64,000 bases of DNA, from contig BRXU01000013.1 of the NCBI GenBank assembly GCA_030267565.1, positions 2,644,001-2,708,000 on the forward strand, given 5' to 3'. Origin of the DNA: Pleodorina starrii (Eukaryota > Chlorophyta > Chlorophyceae > Chlamydomonadales > Volvocaceae). How positions within the stretch are numbered: the stretch's first letter is position 1; the number at the start of each line of letters is the position of its first letter. The notes beneath the pieces were generated by a model. That model was not told the origin of the DNA. It did not search any database and saw only the letters and a list, made by a program, of their open reading frames with translations. The translations under genes were made by a program, and so were the position numbers. Of this stretch, positions 36,601-49,378 are shown in pieces.

Positions 36601-38188
36601 GCGGCGCGTCGCGGTGTCTTCTGTCGGACAGGCGTCGTTGGTGTGTCGGCGCTGCGTCGTGTGGTTCACGGGGGGAGGACACGGCCAGGCGGCGCACGCG
36701 CGCGCGCCCAGATGCCGGACAGCAGAGCCGCCGCCGCCGCCGCCGCTCCGCCGACCAGGGGCCTCGTTTCCCTGTTCCCTCCCTCAACGCGTCGTGCAGC
36801 AACGGCCGACGCGCCGTAGGGTGGCCAGCACCACCTCCTCGCTTCCGCCGTCGCTGCGCTGCACCTCGTTTTGCCTCGCCTCGCCTTGCTCGCTCTGTCG
36901 CCAGGCGTGGCGCTGCTGCTGCTGCTCTGCGCGCTGCCGCTCTGCCGCCGATGGCGACGCAGCGGCCGACTCACGGCGGAGCGGCAGCACCACGACACCG
37001 GCGGCGCCGGCGGCGGCGGCGGCGGCGCCGCCGCCGTCGCCTTCACCGTGCTGGACCCCATCTCCGAGGCCGGCGGCCTGGCGGCATTGGGCTCCTCCCG
37101 CGGCAGCACCGACGCCAAGGCGTCCGCCACCACCACCACCACCACCACCGTCCAACAGCCACCGCCGCTGCCGCCGCCAAAGTTGCCCCAGCAGCAGCCC
37201 CACCACCACCACCTAAACGTGGTGAAGCTGTTGCCTCAAGGCGGCAAGGCCGCGGTCCAGGGCAGCCCCGGCGGCGGCGGCGGCGCCGACGGACGTCCCT
37301 CCCCGGACACCGCCACCGACTCCACAGACGCGCGGCCCAGCTCCGGTCCCGCGCCGGGGCCGGCGGCGCTTTCGGCGGCGCTCGAGTCGGCGGGGGCCTC
37401 GGGAGTCGGCACCGTCGCCAGCGGCCAGCACACGCACACGCCGACCCAGTCGCTGGGCTCCGCCATGATGGCTGTCCTGCGGTCGGTCCTCAGCCGCCCC
37501 GGCAGCCGGGCAGACCTGCACGGCAATGACCATACGGCATCGACGACGGCGGCTGCTGCCGCGGTGGCGGCGGCCGCGGGGTTGGCGGCGCAGGGCTCGG
37601 CGGCCGGCTCGCTTCGCGGGGCACTGAGCCCGATGTCGGGGACGCTTGGCTCGGCGAGGGACTCGTCGGGCGGCCAGATTGCGTTGAGGACGGGCTCCGG
37701 GCGGCCGAGCATGGGGGAGGTGAGAGGAGGCGGGGGCGGGGCGGGGGCGAGGCGGCCGTGTGCGTGTGTGTACTGTATGCTTGTACTGTATGCTGGTGTG
37801 TGCTGCTATGAAGGCGGCTGTGCCGCTGTGTCGGTGTTTGGCCTGGTGTCTGTCTCGGTGTTCATGGATTGGATTGTGGGCGTATGCGTATGCGTGCGTG
37901 TATGTGTATGTGTGAGTGTGTGTGTTGTGTGTTTGTGTGTTCCTGCCGCAGATCCAGCAGGAGCTGGAGCGGATGGAGGAGCAGTGGAGCCGGGAACACG
38001 TCAGGGCCGGCGGCGGCAGGGGAGCGCATGGCCCGTCGTCAGCCCCAGCCCCCCGGGGAGGAAGGTCGCCGCGGGGAGGCGGCGGCGGCGGCGGCGGCGG
38101 CGGAGGGGCAGCATCAGCAGCAGGGGGGGGAGCAGGAGGAGGAGGAGGAGGCCGGGCTCAGCCGCCCTCGCGGCGGCAGCAACAGTAA
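33653..38188 (+). CDS. Type I membrane protein, kinase-less receptor-like paralogue (651 aa, eight exons)
   Basis: Exons are 33653-33982, 34409-34573, 34862-35042, 35591-35646, 35866-35916, 36234-36354, 36905-37719 and 37952-38188. All are phase-consistent. A signal peptide is clear at residues 1-40 (LRPASLLLLAAFFSVAAS). The ectodomain (about 40-260) carries ATSTDLFAALVDASVTHIQL and RLGPGVTLTFRGLVLSNVF, matching the ectodomain of the kinase gene at 49379-59056, plus Cys pairs (NCNADQGCYS, DCIQNLGSDICYL). One transmembrane segment is built across exons 6 and 7 (AGVIAGCVVGG, VALLLLLCALPLC). The ~350-residue cytoplasmic part is Ala/Gly/Ser-rich and ends with IQQELERMEEQWSREHV and a Gln tail; no kinase motif is found. 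The exon 6 acceptor at 36233 is the weakest junction. It is probably a receptor-like protein of algal origin with unknown ligand. Confidence 0.68.
35063..35107. repeat. (GGTT)n microsatellite in an intron
   Basis: Tandem TTGG units lie in intron 3 of the receptor-like gene, about 20 bases after its 5' splice site. Confidence 0.85.
35475..35513 (-). repeat. Dispersed intron motif, copy g
   Basis: On the minus strand it reads GGGGTAAAGAAAAGAAGATA followed by CGGCAGCGAAGGGACGG. It lies in intron 3 of the receptor-like gene, opposite in orientation to the gene. Confidence 0.5.
36067..36096 (+). repeat. Dispersed intron motif, divergent copy n
   Basis: GGGGCAATAAAGATGAAATC followed by GCGCCGGTGG, in intron 5 of the receptor-like gene. 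It is a weaker match to the motif. Confidence 0.3.
36355..36420. repeat. (GGTGC)n microsatellite at a 5' splice site
   Basis: Pentamer repeats GTGCG start exactly at the donor of intron 6 of the receptor-like gene and degrade to GTGTG. Confidence 0.85.
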
Positions 38189-38484
38189 GAGGGCAACCCC
38201 CCTGACGGCATCGTGGTGCGGCGTCCGCGCCGCCCGCGGCGCTCTTGTGTGTGTGCAGACGCCAAATGCGCCTTTGCCCGCCTCGCCTTGGGCCCAAGCA
38301 GCAGCAGCAGCAGCATAGCGCCGCGGCCAATCAGCCCGAGCCCGCTGCGGCCGCCGAGGCGGCCGAGGCGCACGAGGTGTGCGCGTGTGTGTGTGTGCGT
38401 GGCTGCATGCGTTGCGCCGAGCGCGCATGGCTTCGTTTGCGGTTGCACCCTAGGGGAGGAGACCGGAATAAAAGCACGAGGGCC

Positions 38485-38516
<32 letters not shown>

Positions 38517-40315
38517 GGAGTTGCGGTTCCCCCGCCCGCCATGCCATTTCCGCCCTTGTGCGGTCTGATCCGGCACGCGATTCGCATCCATGAGCCTTTC
38601 GCTGCGTCTGTCAGGTGCATCATCGCCGCGTCATTCCTTACGTGCAAATGCCTGCATAGACTCGCGAGAAGAGAGAGAGAGAAGGCAAAGAGCGGTGCAT
38701 TGGAGAGACACTCTTGAAGCCGGAGCAGCGGGAGGCATGTTGTGCGTTAGCGAGGGATGGGAGCTGCAGTTGCGTTGATCTTGGCCGGCATGGCGCTGCA
38801 CGTAGTGTGGTTTGCATGCGGGTGTGTGCAGGTGGCAGGTGGCTGCCGCGACAGCCGCGGAGGCCCGGCCGGCGGGCGTGTCTGGGCCTGGCGCCTGGAC
38901 CTGTGGCCGTTGGCGAGCGTGACAAGCGGCGAGATGGGCTTTCCGTACACCGCTGCGAGATGGTTTTTTTTGCACGGTTTAATAACATTATTGGCTCGTG
39001 CCCCGATCCGTGACAGCCGATGGAGTTGTACCGGGCGCTTTCAGTTGGTTGACGGCACGTTAGATACTGCATAAGAGCATAATCACGTGGAACCATTTGT
39101 ATGAGAGGCGGCGGCTCTCACCGTTGGAGGGTGGATCGGACTGGGGTTGGTGCAGATGGATTGGCGCAGCGATGGGATGTTGGGTGGGTGGGGGGGTGAA
39201 GCTTGGGAAATTCAGGAGATTGGGCCCAAGGCGAGCGCGGACGTGGAGGCGTGGCGGTACTAGGGGCGCTTTGCTAGCGCGTGCACTTTTACTCCAGTCC
39301 ATGATCGAGCGGCCGGCGGTGGTCGATGCCATTTAGGCGGTTTTACCTGTGTAAATGTATCTTCAGCGTGCATTAGGAGTATACGCGTGAGCTAGCTGGC
39401 TTGCCCAGCGGCTCCCTGGCGCGCGCGTGACAGCGTGAACGGCGTGCCGGCGTGCCTGTTGGAAGGAATTTAAGAGGCGTCCCAGGGCGGAGTGCGTCCA
39501 TGAGACCGCTCACCGCTGTTAATCAATGAGACAACCATCTCAAGGCATGTAACGTTTCAACGCGCACAGTTCCTATGCAAGGCTATTGGGTTAAACTGTT
39601 TGCCCAATACTGTGCGAGCGCTTCCGAATTTCTTCAAAAGGTCGAGCGGTCCATAGATTTTCAAGGGAGTCCAATGGCGCAAAGGACTATGTTGCGGGAA
39701 GTTGCCGGCATGTGTGCGTGTTCGATTTAAACGTCGTTTGAAGCTGTACCGTTGTCTGTTGACTAATTCGTACCACCGGTCGGCGTTCTCCTTCTGCACC
39801 GAGGTGACGGCATCTAGCGCGACAGCTTATTGCGCCATCGGGATTCGGTTCACGCGCAATGCCCCGCCGCCAGGCTCTGCCAACAGCCCAACACAGCAGG
39901 CGGCAGGTCACCTTACGTCACGACCTCACGTGCTCGGCTGTTTTATAGTTAATCCATCGTAAGAGCCATTTTTACTGACATGAGCGTATACAATGGAGAT
40001 GGGGCTGAGGTACGCACAGTTGGACACCTTTTGGCACGTGCAAGTCAGGGTCAGCTCAAGGTTATAGATATGCCGAACAGCAATAGCTGAAGTATAAGAT
40101 ATCCATTTCACCTAAACTGTCTTCTACCTCCAATTGAATACCTCGATTTTTGGGCTGTGATTTGCCGGGCCAGCCCATCGGAGCGAGCAGCCATGCGAGC
40201 GGGGGCATTTAAATCCACGCCGCGAGTATCGAGGATTAATGCATGAGAATTGTATCTGGTGCCTCAGGTGAAGGGTTTCTCGGCTTCTTTGGCGACCGGA
40301 CCCAGGGCAACCGCC
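38189..40315. other. 3' UTR, spacer and promoter of the transporter gene
   Basis: It contains the long 3' UTR of the receptor-like gene with a (CTGT)n run at 38485-38517, then AT-richer spacer from about 39350 to the ATG at 40316. No exon is convincing. Confidence 0.45.
39350..39354 (+). terminator. Candidate TGTAA poly(A) signal
   Basis: TGTAA lies about 1.16 kb past the stop of the receptor-like gene. It is the first occurrence downstream on the coding strand that I found, just before GC content drops. Confidence 0.4.
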
Positions 40316-43300
40316 ATGAGAAACCATGCGGTCTTGGGCTCCTGCTCAACCGACGGCATGCCGGTGACAGAAGAGCGGCTGGGGCCCGCGCTGGTGGTAA
40401 TTGAGAATGACCCAGACTACGTCTCGCCGTTCGGGAAGGACACTGCCGGCCATGCGCTGTACAGCGCACTGGTGACCCTCACCTTGGGCGTCCTCGGCAG
40501 GTATGCAGTTTGCGCCAACCCTAACTGCAATTTCCTCACGCTTGGACCTATCCAAAACTGATTCCCAACACGGCCCCGTCCCCCAGCCCGGCTCGGTCTT
40601 CTCTGGACGCCCTACCTCTCCAACAAACACCATTCCCTCCCCGACGGCTCCCGCATCCCACGTCCCCACCCCCTCCCTCCCTTGCGCACTACCCCCAATC
40701 CCACCCCCGTCCGCCCCCGCGCGGCTCTGCCGGCCCCCCCCCTCCCGCCATCCGCCGCAGCACCGTCCTGCCGGTGCCGTACGCCTTTTCCAAGACGGGC
40801 ATCGCCGCCGGCGCCCTGACGATGGCTCTGGTGGCCGCCGCCAACGACGCGACCTGCTGCATGATGATCCGGGCGGCCGCCCACACGGGCCTCACCACCT
40901 TTGAGCAGCTGGCGGACTGGGCGGGCGGCAGGCGGGCGCGGGTGCGGGGAACGGGCTGGCGGGTGGGCGCGGTTGAGGGGGTAGGTGGGTAGGATAGAGA
41001 GCACGCGGTGACGTGTCGCGCTGGGTGCTGCTGATCCCGATTAATGACGGACGGGCTCCATTCCGCCGTTTCCCCCGCCCCCCCCCCCCGCATCCGCAGA
41101 TCTTCACACAGGTATCCCTCATCCTGCTGCTGTACGGCACCCTGTGCGGCGGCCTGGCGTTCCTATCCGACGTGGCGCGTGTCATGGTGCTCAAGGTACG
41201 GCATTGTACGGCACAGTCCATACGCCACGCCGTCACCACTGCCGCCCCATGGCCCCCATTTGTCCGCCCGCCGCCCGCGGTCGGCCCCGACAGCCGCGCG
41301 GCTCCCCCAGCCCCGCCGGCGCTCGCGTGCTTCTTAACCCTGCGCCACACCGCGCGCACCAATGGTCCGATTATCGAGCAGCGTCACTGGTGCCCATCTC
41401 CTGCTCCTCCTCCTCCTCCTGCTTCTCTTCCCCGCCAAAAATCTCGCCCCTCGGTCCCACCGCCTTTTCTCGTCCCATCTCGTCCCGTCTCGTCCCTGCC
41501 GTACTCCCGCAGGGTCTTGGCCCGGGCGAGGCTCCGCCGCTGCTGGCGGCCGACGGTCGTCCCGTGATGGTGCTGACGGTGCTGACAGTGCTGCTGCCGT
41601 TGTGCCTGCAGAGACACATCCGACAGGTGGGCACCTCGGGACCTCGGGACCGCACCACACCACACAGTCTCACTCCGCCTCTCCGGATGCATGCATGCCC
41701 CACCAACCCTCGCTAATAATACGGGCTGTGACCTGCTTTTCCCGTCCGCCCCCCGGCGCTCTCCCGGCCTGCCCGGCGGGACCCGGCCCGGCTCCCTCTC
41801 TTGGCCGCCGCAGTTTGAGAAGGCCGCCACGGTGGGCGTGGCGGTGGTGGTGGTCCTCTGCGCCATCATTGTGGGGAGGGCGGTGGCGGAGGACTTTCCG
41901 GCGGTGCGGGCGGGGGAGCTGGAGGTGCTGCATGTCAAGGTGGGTGGGTGGGTGGGTGCGTGGGTGGGTGGTGGTGAGGTGACCCGTGGGTCGGTGGATT
42001 GGTGGATCGGTGGATCGGATTGGTAGGGTCCGTGCCGGCCCGGGTCCGGTCGGCTCAGCTGCCGCACCCAACCGCCAACGACCCTTACCCCACCCCCATC
42101 CCGAGCCTGTCCTCCCCGGTTTCGTTTCTTGTTTGATGTCCCCGGCCGTCCTCGCGTGTCCTCGTCGATGCCGTCACGTGACGTCGTCGCGTGTCTGTCT
42201 GTGCGCCCCACCCCCCGCAGGTGGACGAGCACCTGCCCGAAGCTTTTGCCGTACTCGGCTTTGCCTTCTACATGCAGCCCATGGTGGGTCGGGCCTCGGG
42301 CCGCCGTCGGGTTGGGGTGTGGAGTGGTGTGGGGTGGTGTGGGGTGGTGTGGAGGTGTGGGGTCGGACCAGACTGGGTCGGGTCGGGTCGGGTCGGGTCG
42401 GGTCGGGTCGGGTTGGGTTGGGTTGGGTTGGGTAGGTGGGTTGGGTTGGGTTGGGTTGGGTTGGGTTGGGTTGGGTTGGGTAGGTGGGTTGAGCCGTACC
42501 CCTGCTGAGTAGGGCCGCTCTGGGGCCCCCCCTCTGGGGCACCTGGCACCTCTTTCGTCACCTCCTTCGGGACCTCCTTTGTCAGTGTCCTCTGGGTGCC
42601 ATGATGGTGAGTGTGAGCTCATCTCCACTCCGCTAGGCGGTCCAATCGGAAGCAAAGCGCAGGATTCACAATAGCACCCCTCGTGTCTCATCCCATTGCA
42701 TGGCCACGCCGCGCTTCGCCCCGCCCCGACCCCCCGACCTCCCGACCCCCGTGTGCAGCTGATGCCGCTCCTGAAGGAGATGCCGCCGGGGCCCGCCGGC
42801 ACTCGGCTGACGGAGCGCGCCGTACACATCACGCTGTTCGCTGTTGCGTGCGGCGTGTACGGCACCGTGGGCATCTTTGGGGCGTCCATCTTCGGCACGG
42901 AGACGGAGAGCAACATCATGGTGCTTAGGGGGGGGTGGGGTGGGGTGGGGTGGGGTGGGGTGTGGGCTGGTGTGGGCTTAGGGGGGTGAATGAAGATGGT
43001 ACAGCAGCGGGGACCGGCGGCGGGGTTCTTGGCGTCTTGGGGTTTGGATTCTGATTTCGATATTTGGGGTTGGGGGTAATTTTGGCTCTTTTAACCCGCC
43101 TCCGCCTCCTCGCTTCTTGATCCGCGTCCCCCTCCCTCCTCCCTCCCTCCCTCCCTGTCCCCCCCGCCCCCAGGTGAACGACCTGCTCCCCGGCCGCCAC
43201 CTGGCCACTCTGGTGCTGTACGCCTGCCTGCTGGTGTACCTGTGCTGCGGCATGGTCACCACCCACTACGCACTGCGCGCCTCCCTGGACCTGCTGCTGG

Positions 43301-44127
43301 TGGGCCCGGATGCGCCCTTCACCTGGAGCCGCCAGATCGCGGAGACGCTGGGCATCCTCTCCTGCGCCACAACCGTCGCGCTGCTGTTCCCCACGCAGGC
43401 GAGTCGGTCGGTCGGTTGGTTTGGTTCCACCGGCTGAGCCGCCACGGACGTGCGAATGCCGTCACCGCCGCCTTACTCGCGCCCACCCCGCCCCGCCGCC
43501 CACCCGGCCCGACAGGCGGAGAAGATCTTTGCGCTCACGGGGTGTACGGCAGTCTGTCTGGTGTGCTACGTCATTCCCGTCTACATCCACCTTGCCGTAC
43601 AGCGGGACCAGCAGCGCTTGTTGGACGAGCACGACGAGCAGCAGGCCGCGGCGGACGCGCTGATCGTGGAGGGGGGCGCGGGCGGTACCGACGGGTTTGG
43701 CGGCGTCTGGAGCTCCGACGCCGCCGACTCGATCCGCGAGCCGCTGCTCGAGCCGGCGGGCCCACACGGCGGCGCCGCTGCCGCCGCGTGCTGCTGGGGC
43801 AAACCGGCGGCGGCGGCGGCGGCGAAGTCGCGGCAGCGGCGGAATGGCGATGGCAAGCGCTGTGCTGCTGGGGCAGGCGGCGGCGGCCCTCAGGGGGCGG
43901 TGCTTTGGGCCGTGCGTCGATTCGCACTGCCGGCAGCCATAGTGGCTATCGGCGTCGGCTTCAGCATGGCTGGACTGTACGTGGGATTCATGGATCTCAT
44001 GTCGTACTTGAATGGCGGCGGCGGCGGCCAGGGCGGCGGCGGGGATGGCGGCGGCAGCGACAGCGGCCCGTCGGCGGCGGCGTCGGAGACGACGAGTGCG
44101 TTGGCGGCGGCGTTGGCGGCACGTTGA
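40316..44127 (+). CDS. AAAP-family amino-acid transporter (587 aa, nine exons)
   Basis: Exons are 40316-40500, 40761-40941, 41100-41195, 41513-41626, 41814-41939, 42221-42283, 42759-42920, 43174-43398 and 43516-44127. All are phase-consistent. The start is the first ATG after an in-frame stop. The protein opens with a ~50-residue cytosolic tail, then the AAAP/SLC38-type helix 1 (ALYSALVTLTLGVLGSTVLP, PYAFSKTGIAAG) and further hydrophobic helices, including VSLILLLYGTLCGGLAFLSD, MVLTVLTVLLPLCLQ, VGVAVVVVLCAIIVG, AFAVLGFAFYMQPM, VHITLFAVACGVYGTVG, VLYACLLVYLCCGM and ILSCATTVALLFP. A Gly/Ala-rich loop (about 440-550) precedes a final helix, FALPAAIVAIGVGFSMAGLY. The family imports amino acids with protons or sodium at plasma or vacuolar membranes; the substrate is not predictable. 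Intron 8 uses a GC donor (CAG|GCGAGT). Confidence 0.85.
42375..42481. repeat. (GGGTC)n to (GGGTT)n pentamer repeats in an intron
   Basis: It lies in intron 6 of the transporter, preceded by GGTGTGGGGT repeats. The unit changes from GGGTC to GGGTT near 42412. Confidence 0.85.
42982..43014 (+). repeat. Dispersed intron motif, copy c
   Basis: GGGGGTGAATGAAGATGGTA followed by CAGCAGCGGGGACC, in intron 7 of the transporter after a (GGGGT)n run. Confidence 0.5.
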
Positions 44128-47100
44128 GCGGAGCTGCGGCGGGATCCCCCGCCTCAATGTGTGGGCCCGGGGGGAGGAGGGGGGGGGATGGCGGCGGTGT
44201 ATCGTTGGGTGCACCGTCCTGGTCTCTTGGTGGGCGGCGGCACGACGGGGCTCTGCAGGGCCGCATCCCCTGCTCGGCCGTTGCGACGACAGGGCCGCTG
44301 AAAGAGGCGGTCGAGGCCGAGGCTGAGGCGGCCGGCAGAGGCGCGCGCCGCCGTGGCTTGTGTGCGAAGAAGAGGCGGGGTTGCCGTGACAGTGCGCGCG
44401 CGTCATGCGGTGCGCGTGTGTGTATGCGTGCAGCGCAGCGCAGTGCAGGGCGGAGCGCCGCGAGGCGAGGCGAGGCGCGGCAAACGGAGGGTTGCAACCC
44501 CGCCCCTCTTGGCCCCGCCGCGTCAGCAATGCTGCTCTGCTCTCGTCTTATCAAGGCTGGCGGCTGCTGATGCTGTGCGTCGGACACCGCGTTTGCGGCG
44601 GCGTTGTCGAAGGCGGAGGGAAATGGAGGACGTTGCCGGCGTTGGTGGCGGCGAGGGCGGTGGTGATGGAGGGCGGTGGAGGACGCAATGGACCTCGGGG
44701 TCGTAAGCGCAGCGCATTGCGGCGCAGATACCTACCGTACAGGACACTTACGTGACGTAACGTGACGTAACGTCAATGCCACAACAGCCGCCGGGACAGC
44801 CGCATTCGCGTGTATGGTGCGTTGGCGGTGACCCAGATGTGCGCTTTCGATCGGGGCCCCAGACCTTCATGCGGATCGCCAGCCGTCGTTGTTCGGAGCA
44901 GCGCCCGGGGCCTTTGGATGAGATGGGATTGGGGGGTTCGTGCAGCGGGCGGGCGCGACCCGTGGGAATGCAATGGGGACGTGCAGACCCACGGGTCAGC
45001 AGCGGGTTAGCGGCTGGCTTCCGGAGGGCCATGGCCGTGTTAGCCTTACCTAGTTTTCACTCGAGCAGTGGCTCTGAGCAGCAACTCTGAACACCCGACC
45101 GACGTGCGGCGAGGTCTCTATGTGTGTTCATGAGGGCACAGCTGTGGACCTGTGGTCGTTGCGACAGGACTCGACCAACCAAAGCCGGTTTTCTTGACGG
45201 CCGGACATCGACCCGTACGCGTTGGTTTGGGGAATTCCGCAATCTTTAGGTTTGGGAATTCCGCAATGTGAACCCTTCCAAATGCAACTAGCAGCGGGAA
45301 GTGACTCTCCTCTTCCTTTCAAGTTACGAGTTCCACGTATGAGCGGGTATGAGCGGGGGCGTCCGTGAAAGCGGGAGGCTGTGGGTGTGGAGGTTCTTTG
45401 GTCCTGACGCGGTGTGTCACCTACCGGTACCCCCCATGAGCGCCTGAGCGCGAGGCGCTTTAGTACGGCATTAGTGCATAAAGCCCCAACGGTACTGTTT
45501 CTCGCAGTCTGGGCTGTTGCCTCGTGTAGACACCGTCTGATGCTGCCATGATCTGGCTGGGCCCATATCGCCGGGGCGCTGCTGTGTCTTGGTCGTCTTC
45601 CCTCCCCGGTCGGGACGCGGTGGCGTGTGCCTAACGCCGCTTGTCTCGTTAACCCGAACGCTTTGGGCCAGGGCGTGCGCGTGTACGACGCTACGACGTG
45701 TGCTCGTCCATCAACACTTGTGGAAAAACACCCGCAGGGGAGCTGCAGTCAGATTTGCACAGGGCCGTGACGCGGCTGCGGCTCGACGTGGGAGCACAGA
45801 GTGGGATCTCTCTCCCATGTGCGCAACGGCATGGCCCGGCATCATTACGGGCACGTTGATTCTATTTGTCTGTTGTTTTTACATTCTGGGTTGAATAGTT
45901 ACCCCATTCGCGTCGCGCTCGAGGCTCGCCGATTGCGGCCAACGAGCACATTGATAACTGCTCCCACCACCTTCCTGCGTCATGGATATGACGAGTTACT
46001 CCCCGCGATTCCTCGTCTCTGCGGGGACCTTCGGAACGATGGGTGGCTTCGAAAAGACAGAACAAGACAAACAGGACAAACCTTAGCAATTAGAGCCGGC
46101 AGCGCGGTAACGGTGTGTGGAGCAGCAACGCCGCGTGTGCAGGGGTGCAAGGGAAAAGACGGAATGTCGGGCGACAGAAAGGCAAACGCGCGTGCACGGC
46201 GCGCTGTTAACGAGAGAGCCGATAAAAACGCGCTGCACCGCACGGCTAGCAACATCAACCCATGTCCCCCCTTCAACAGGCACTCCTCCAGCGCACCGCA
46301 TAAAGGCACACGTCCGGAGGTCGGAAGGCCCGGCGCCTTGCTCCAGGGGGGCTCCACACACCCCGGATGGCCTCCCAACCCCACCCCACTGGAAAGCGCC
46401 ATTCGCCATTCGTCGATTGGCCACAACCGGCTTCGTGTGCTTCGTATGCGCAGCACCGTGCACCAACAATGCACAACAGAGCAATCGCCACCGTTGAGAA
46501 CTCAACCATAAAAAACGCCATGACACGCCGCGACACCAACGCGCCATGCGATACGGGTAATGTGTCAGTCATACACCGCCACCCGAGGCGCGCCGCCACC
46601 ACCACCACCACCACCACCACCACCACTACCATTAAAACCAGATAACTCCGAAATGCGCGTCCGCCAGCGCCCGTCATACACCACCACACGACACCGCAAC
46701 ACACCACACGACACCCCCTTGCCACCTTGTATCAGCTCATTATTGCAGCGACCCTGCTAGTCGCTGCTGCAGTTCGTAGGGCGCCCCAGGGTGGACTGCC
46801 CGGATGCGTCATCACCACCCCCATGCGCTATCACCGCCGCCACCGGATGCCCCTCCCCACCACCACCATGCCCCGCCCTCCTTGGCGCGCCACAATCACA
46901 GTTCTAGGTGAGATGTCGCACCCGAGGGCCCCAAGCGGAGGCCCAAATATGATACCGTACTAGTTTCGTCTCCAGATGCAGAGGCCCCTTGGAGGGCGAA
47001 GGGGCCCCATTCCCCGGCTGCTCCGCGCGCCGATGCCGGGCAATTATATGTTCTCCACGTCCCGCGCCAACGTCGCCGACACAGTACCCACCCACCAGGA

Positions 47101-49378
47101 AATTCTCCGAAACGCAACACCCACCAATCGTAGCTGCCTGACAAGCCACAGCAAGGGCATGACGATCGTTCATGCACCGCCGAAAACCGAAAGAGTCCAA
47201 CCTAAGTTCCAATTTGCCGCCATGTCACAGACACGAGGCCGCGTGCAAGCTCTGTCTGACTTTGAGGCCAAGCGCTACGTTACGTTACGTTACTAACAGG
47301 AATCCTTCGAAGCGAGGCGTATGGTATGCGGTGCGCTCTAGGTGCGTGCGCCAGCGACACCCGCGCCCCGGAGCGGGCGGGCGGCTGCAACCCAGGGCAA
47401 CGCAGCGCAACAGACAAAGGCGAGGCGACGCACCGCCATCAAGGCAGAGCAAAACGACAGCCCACAGCTCGGCCCGCCTTCCGAGCGTGTGCCACGCCGC
47501 GCGCGCCGTGGGCACGGCACGGCACAGCACTGCGTGCACGTGCAGGAGCGCAGGCACGAAGCGGGTGCGGGCGCGGACTTAGATCGGTTTTGTGGTTGGT
47601 TTGGAGCTCTCACCGGCCGAAAAGTGGGGGCCCGGCCGAGGACAATTGACCCACCTGTGCCGCGGCCATGCCGCGCCGCGCCGCGCCGAGCCAACCCCAC
47701 CCCCCAGCCCCAACACGTGCGGACCACCAGCCCACACATCCGTCGCCAAAACAGAATCGATTCGGGCAACCGCACATCCCATCCCAAGCGGGAGAGCTGC
47801 TACACTCACCCCACCCAACCCAAACGGGCGCAGAATGACGGAGCGACCAAACTTCCCAACGCCCAAGCATGGCGCGCAAACAAGCCACGGCCAGCCCAAC
47901 GCCGCCCCGCCCGGCCTGGCCCGCCTCCTAAACCAACTCCGGGAGCAATTCCACCGGCCCCGACTAACCAGAACCACACATAACCGCCATAACCGCAGTC
48001 CTAGCGGGCTAATCACGGGCAACATTGGGCTACGAATTTGTGGGGGCGCCTCTCAGTACGAGGTAAGGAGCGGCAGCGCCAGGCCGCTCCTCCCGCCGCA
48101 TCCAACCCCATACTAGCAGTGCGCTTTCAAACAAACGAGCACAGCCCAGGGCGCCGACGCCAGATACGACAGCGGCAGCACGGCGGGCCGCCTGCAGCGC
48201 AGAACCGCTGCTGGCGCTGCGGCGCTGGCGCTGCGCCTCTGGCGCTGCGGAGCTGGGCTGTTAGGTTGCTACGAGGACATCACATCGATTTCACACCTGC
48301 ATCAAATGATAACGTGCGTCGAGAAGCGATCAATCCGGTCGAGTCAGTGACGGGAGAAGGGCCGGCCGGCGCCTGGAGGGCCTCGGGATGGTGATTGGGC
48401 GGGGTGGTGGCCACGAGCCGTGCACATGCACAAGGGCTGGTGGTGCTGGTGCTCCTACTGCTGCCGCTGCCATCGGCTGCTGGTGCTGCTGCCGCAGCTG
48501 GCCCCGCCGCAGGTCCAAAGGTCCGTATGCCGGGCGAAGCACTGCTGCCGCTGTCGCTGCCGCTGCGGCGGCGGCGGCGGCGAGATTAGCGGAGTGGGAG
48601 AGAACGGAGCGCCGCGTCGCGTACCTCACGGCCCTCACGGCTCCGCTTCGCGCCGCGCCGCGCGCCGCTGCTCGTCGCCCCTTCTACGCTGCGCCCGTGC
48701 TGCGCCACCTTGCCAGTGCTGATGAGCCAGCCAGGTATTGCCGCAAGATCGCGGCAGACACAGCAGATGCGGCAGTAGCGTCCGTGGCCGCGGACCGAAG
48801 CGCAACCCGCTGCGGTCCGGCGGCCGGCGCTGCTTGCCATGCCGCGTGGCGGTGGTGGGGCCCCGGGGCGAGTGACGGTGCGGTGGGCCCTCACCCGGGG
48901 TGAGGTGGGGTGGGGTGGGGCCTCGCAATGGCGAGCACCACGCAGACAAACCGCCCACCAGCCCACCATCACCACGACAAAGACAAAGGCGACGACGTTG
49001 TCCCACGGAGCACCCAAAGGCCTTCCGTCGCCGGCCTCCGCTGCGCGCCGCGCCCGCGGAAACCCGACATGTGGACCCCGACCCTGATGCCTGCCGCCAG
49101 GAGCTGTGCTGCTGCATCCGCCGAGCGCGCCGCCGCCGCCAAGCGCCCGCCGCCGTCGCCAAGCGCCCGCCGCCGTCGCCGCGCGGTTCGGCGGTTGCGT
49201 CGGCGGCGGCGGCGGCGGCTTGCGAGGTATGCGTGGTGGGAGGGGGGCCAGGCGCAGGAGCACCGCGCGTGGGAGGAAGACTGCATCGATGGCGTGCTTT
49301 GTACACGCCACGCGCCCTTGGGGCGACGGCGCCGCGCTGGCTGCGGCGGCGCCGCCACCCGTCCTGCTGCTGCTGCTG
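44128..49378. other. Gene-poor region between two convergent genes
   Basis: It holds the 3' UTR of the transporter and, at the right, the 3' UTR of the minus-strand kinase. Direct repeats include GTGACGTAAC at 44750-44775, a duplicated GGGAATTCCGCAAT at 45230-45266, and a (CCA)n run at 46596-46631. An open plus-strand frame at 48388-48903 (with ARLAEWERTERRVAYLTAL) could be a coding exon but has no partner exons and no known domain. Confidence 0.4.

Noticed and set aside
37720..37951. Possible kinase domain after the membrane helix of the 33.6-kb gene
   Set aside because: No glycine loop, HxD or DFG motif is present in any frame between 37 and 39 kb; this stretch is a GT-rich intron.
41384..42919. 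511-codon minus-strand ORF
   Set aside because: Crosses both exons and introns of the transporter on the opposite strand and is dominated by (PTQPN)n from a pentamer repeat.
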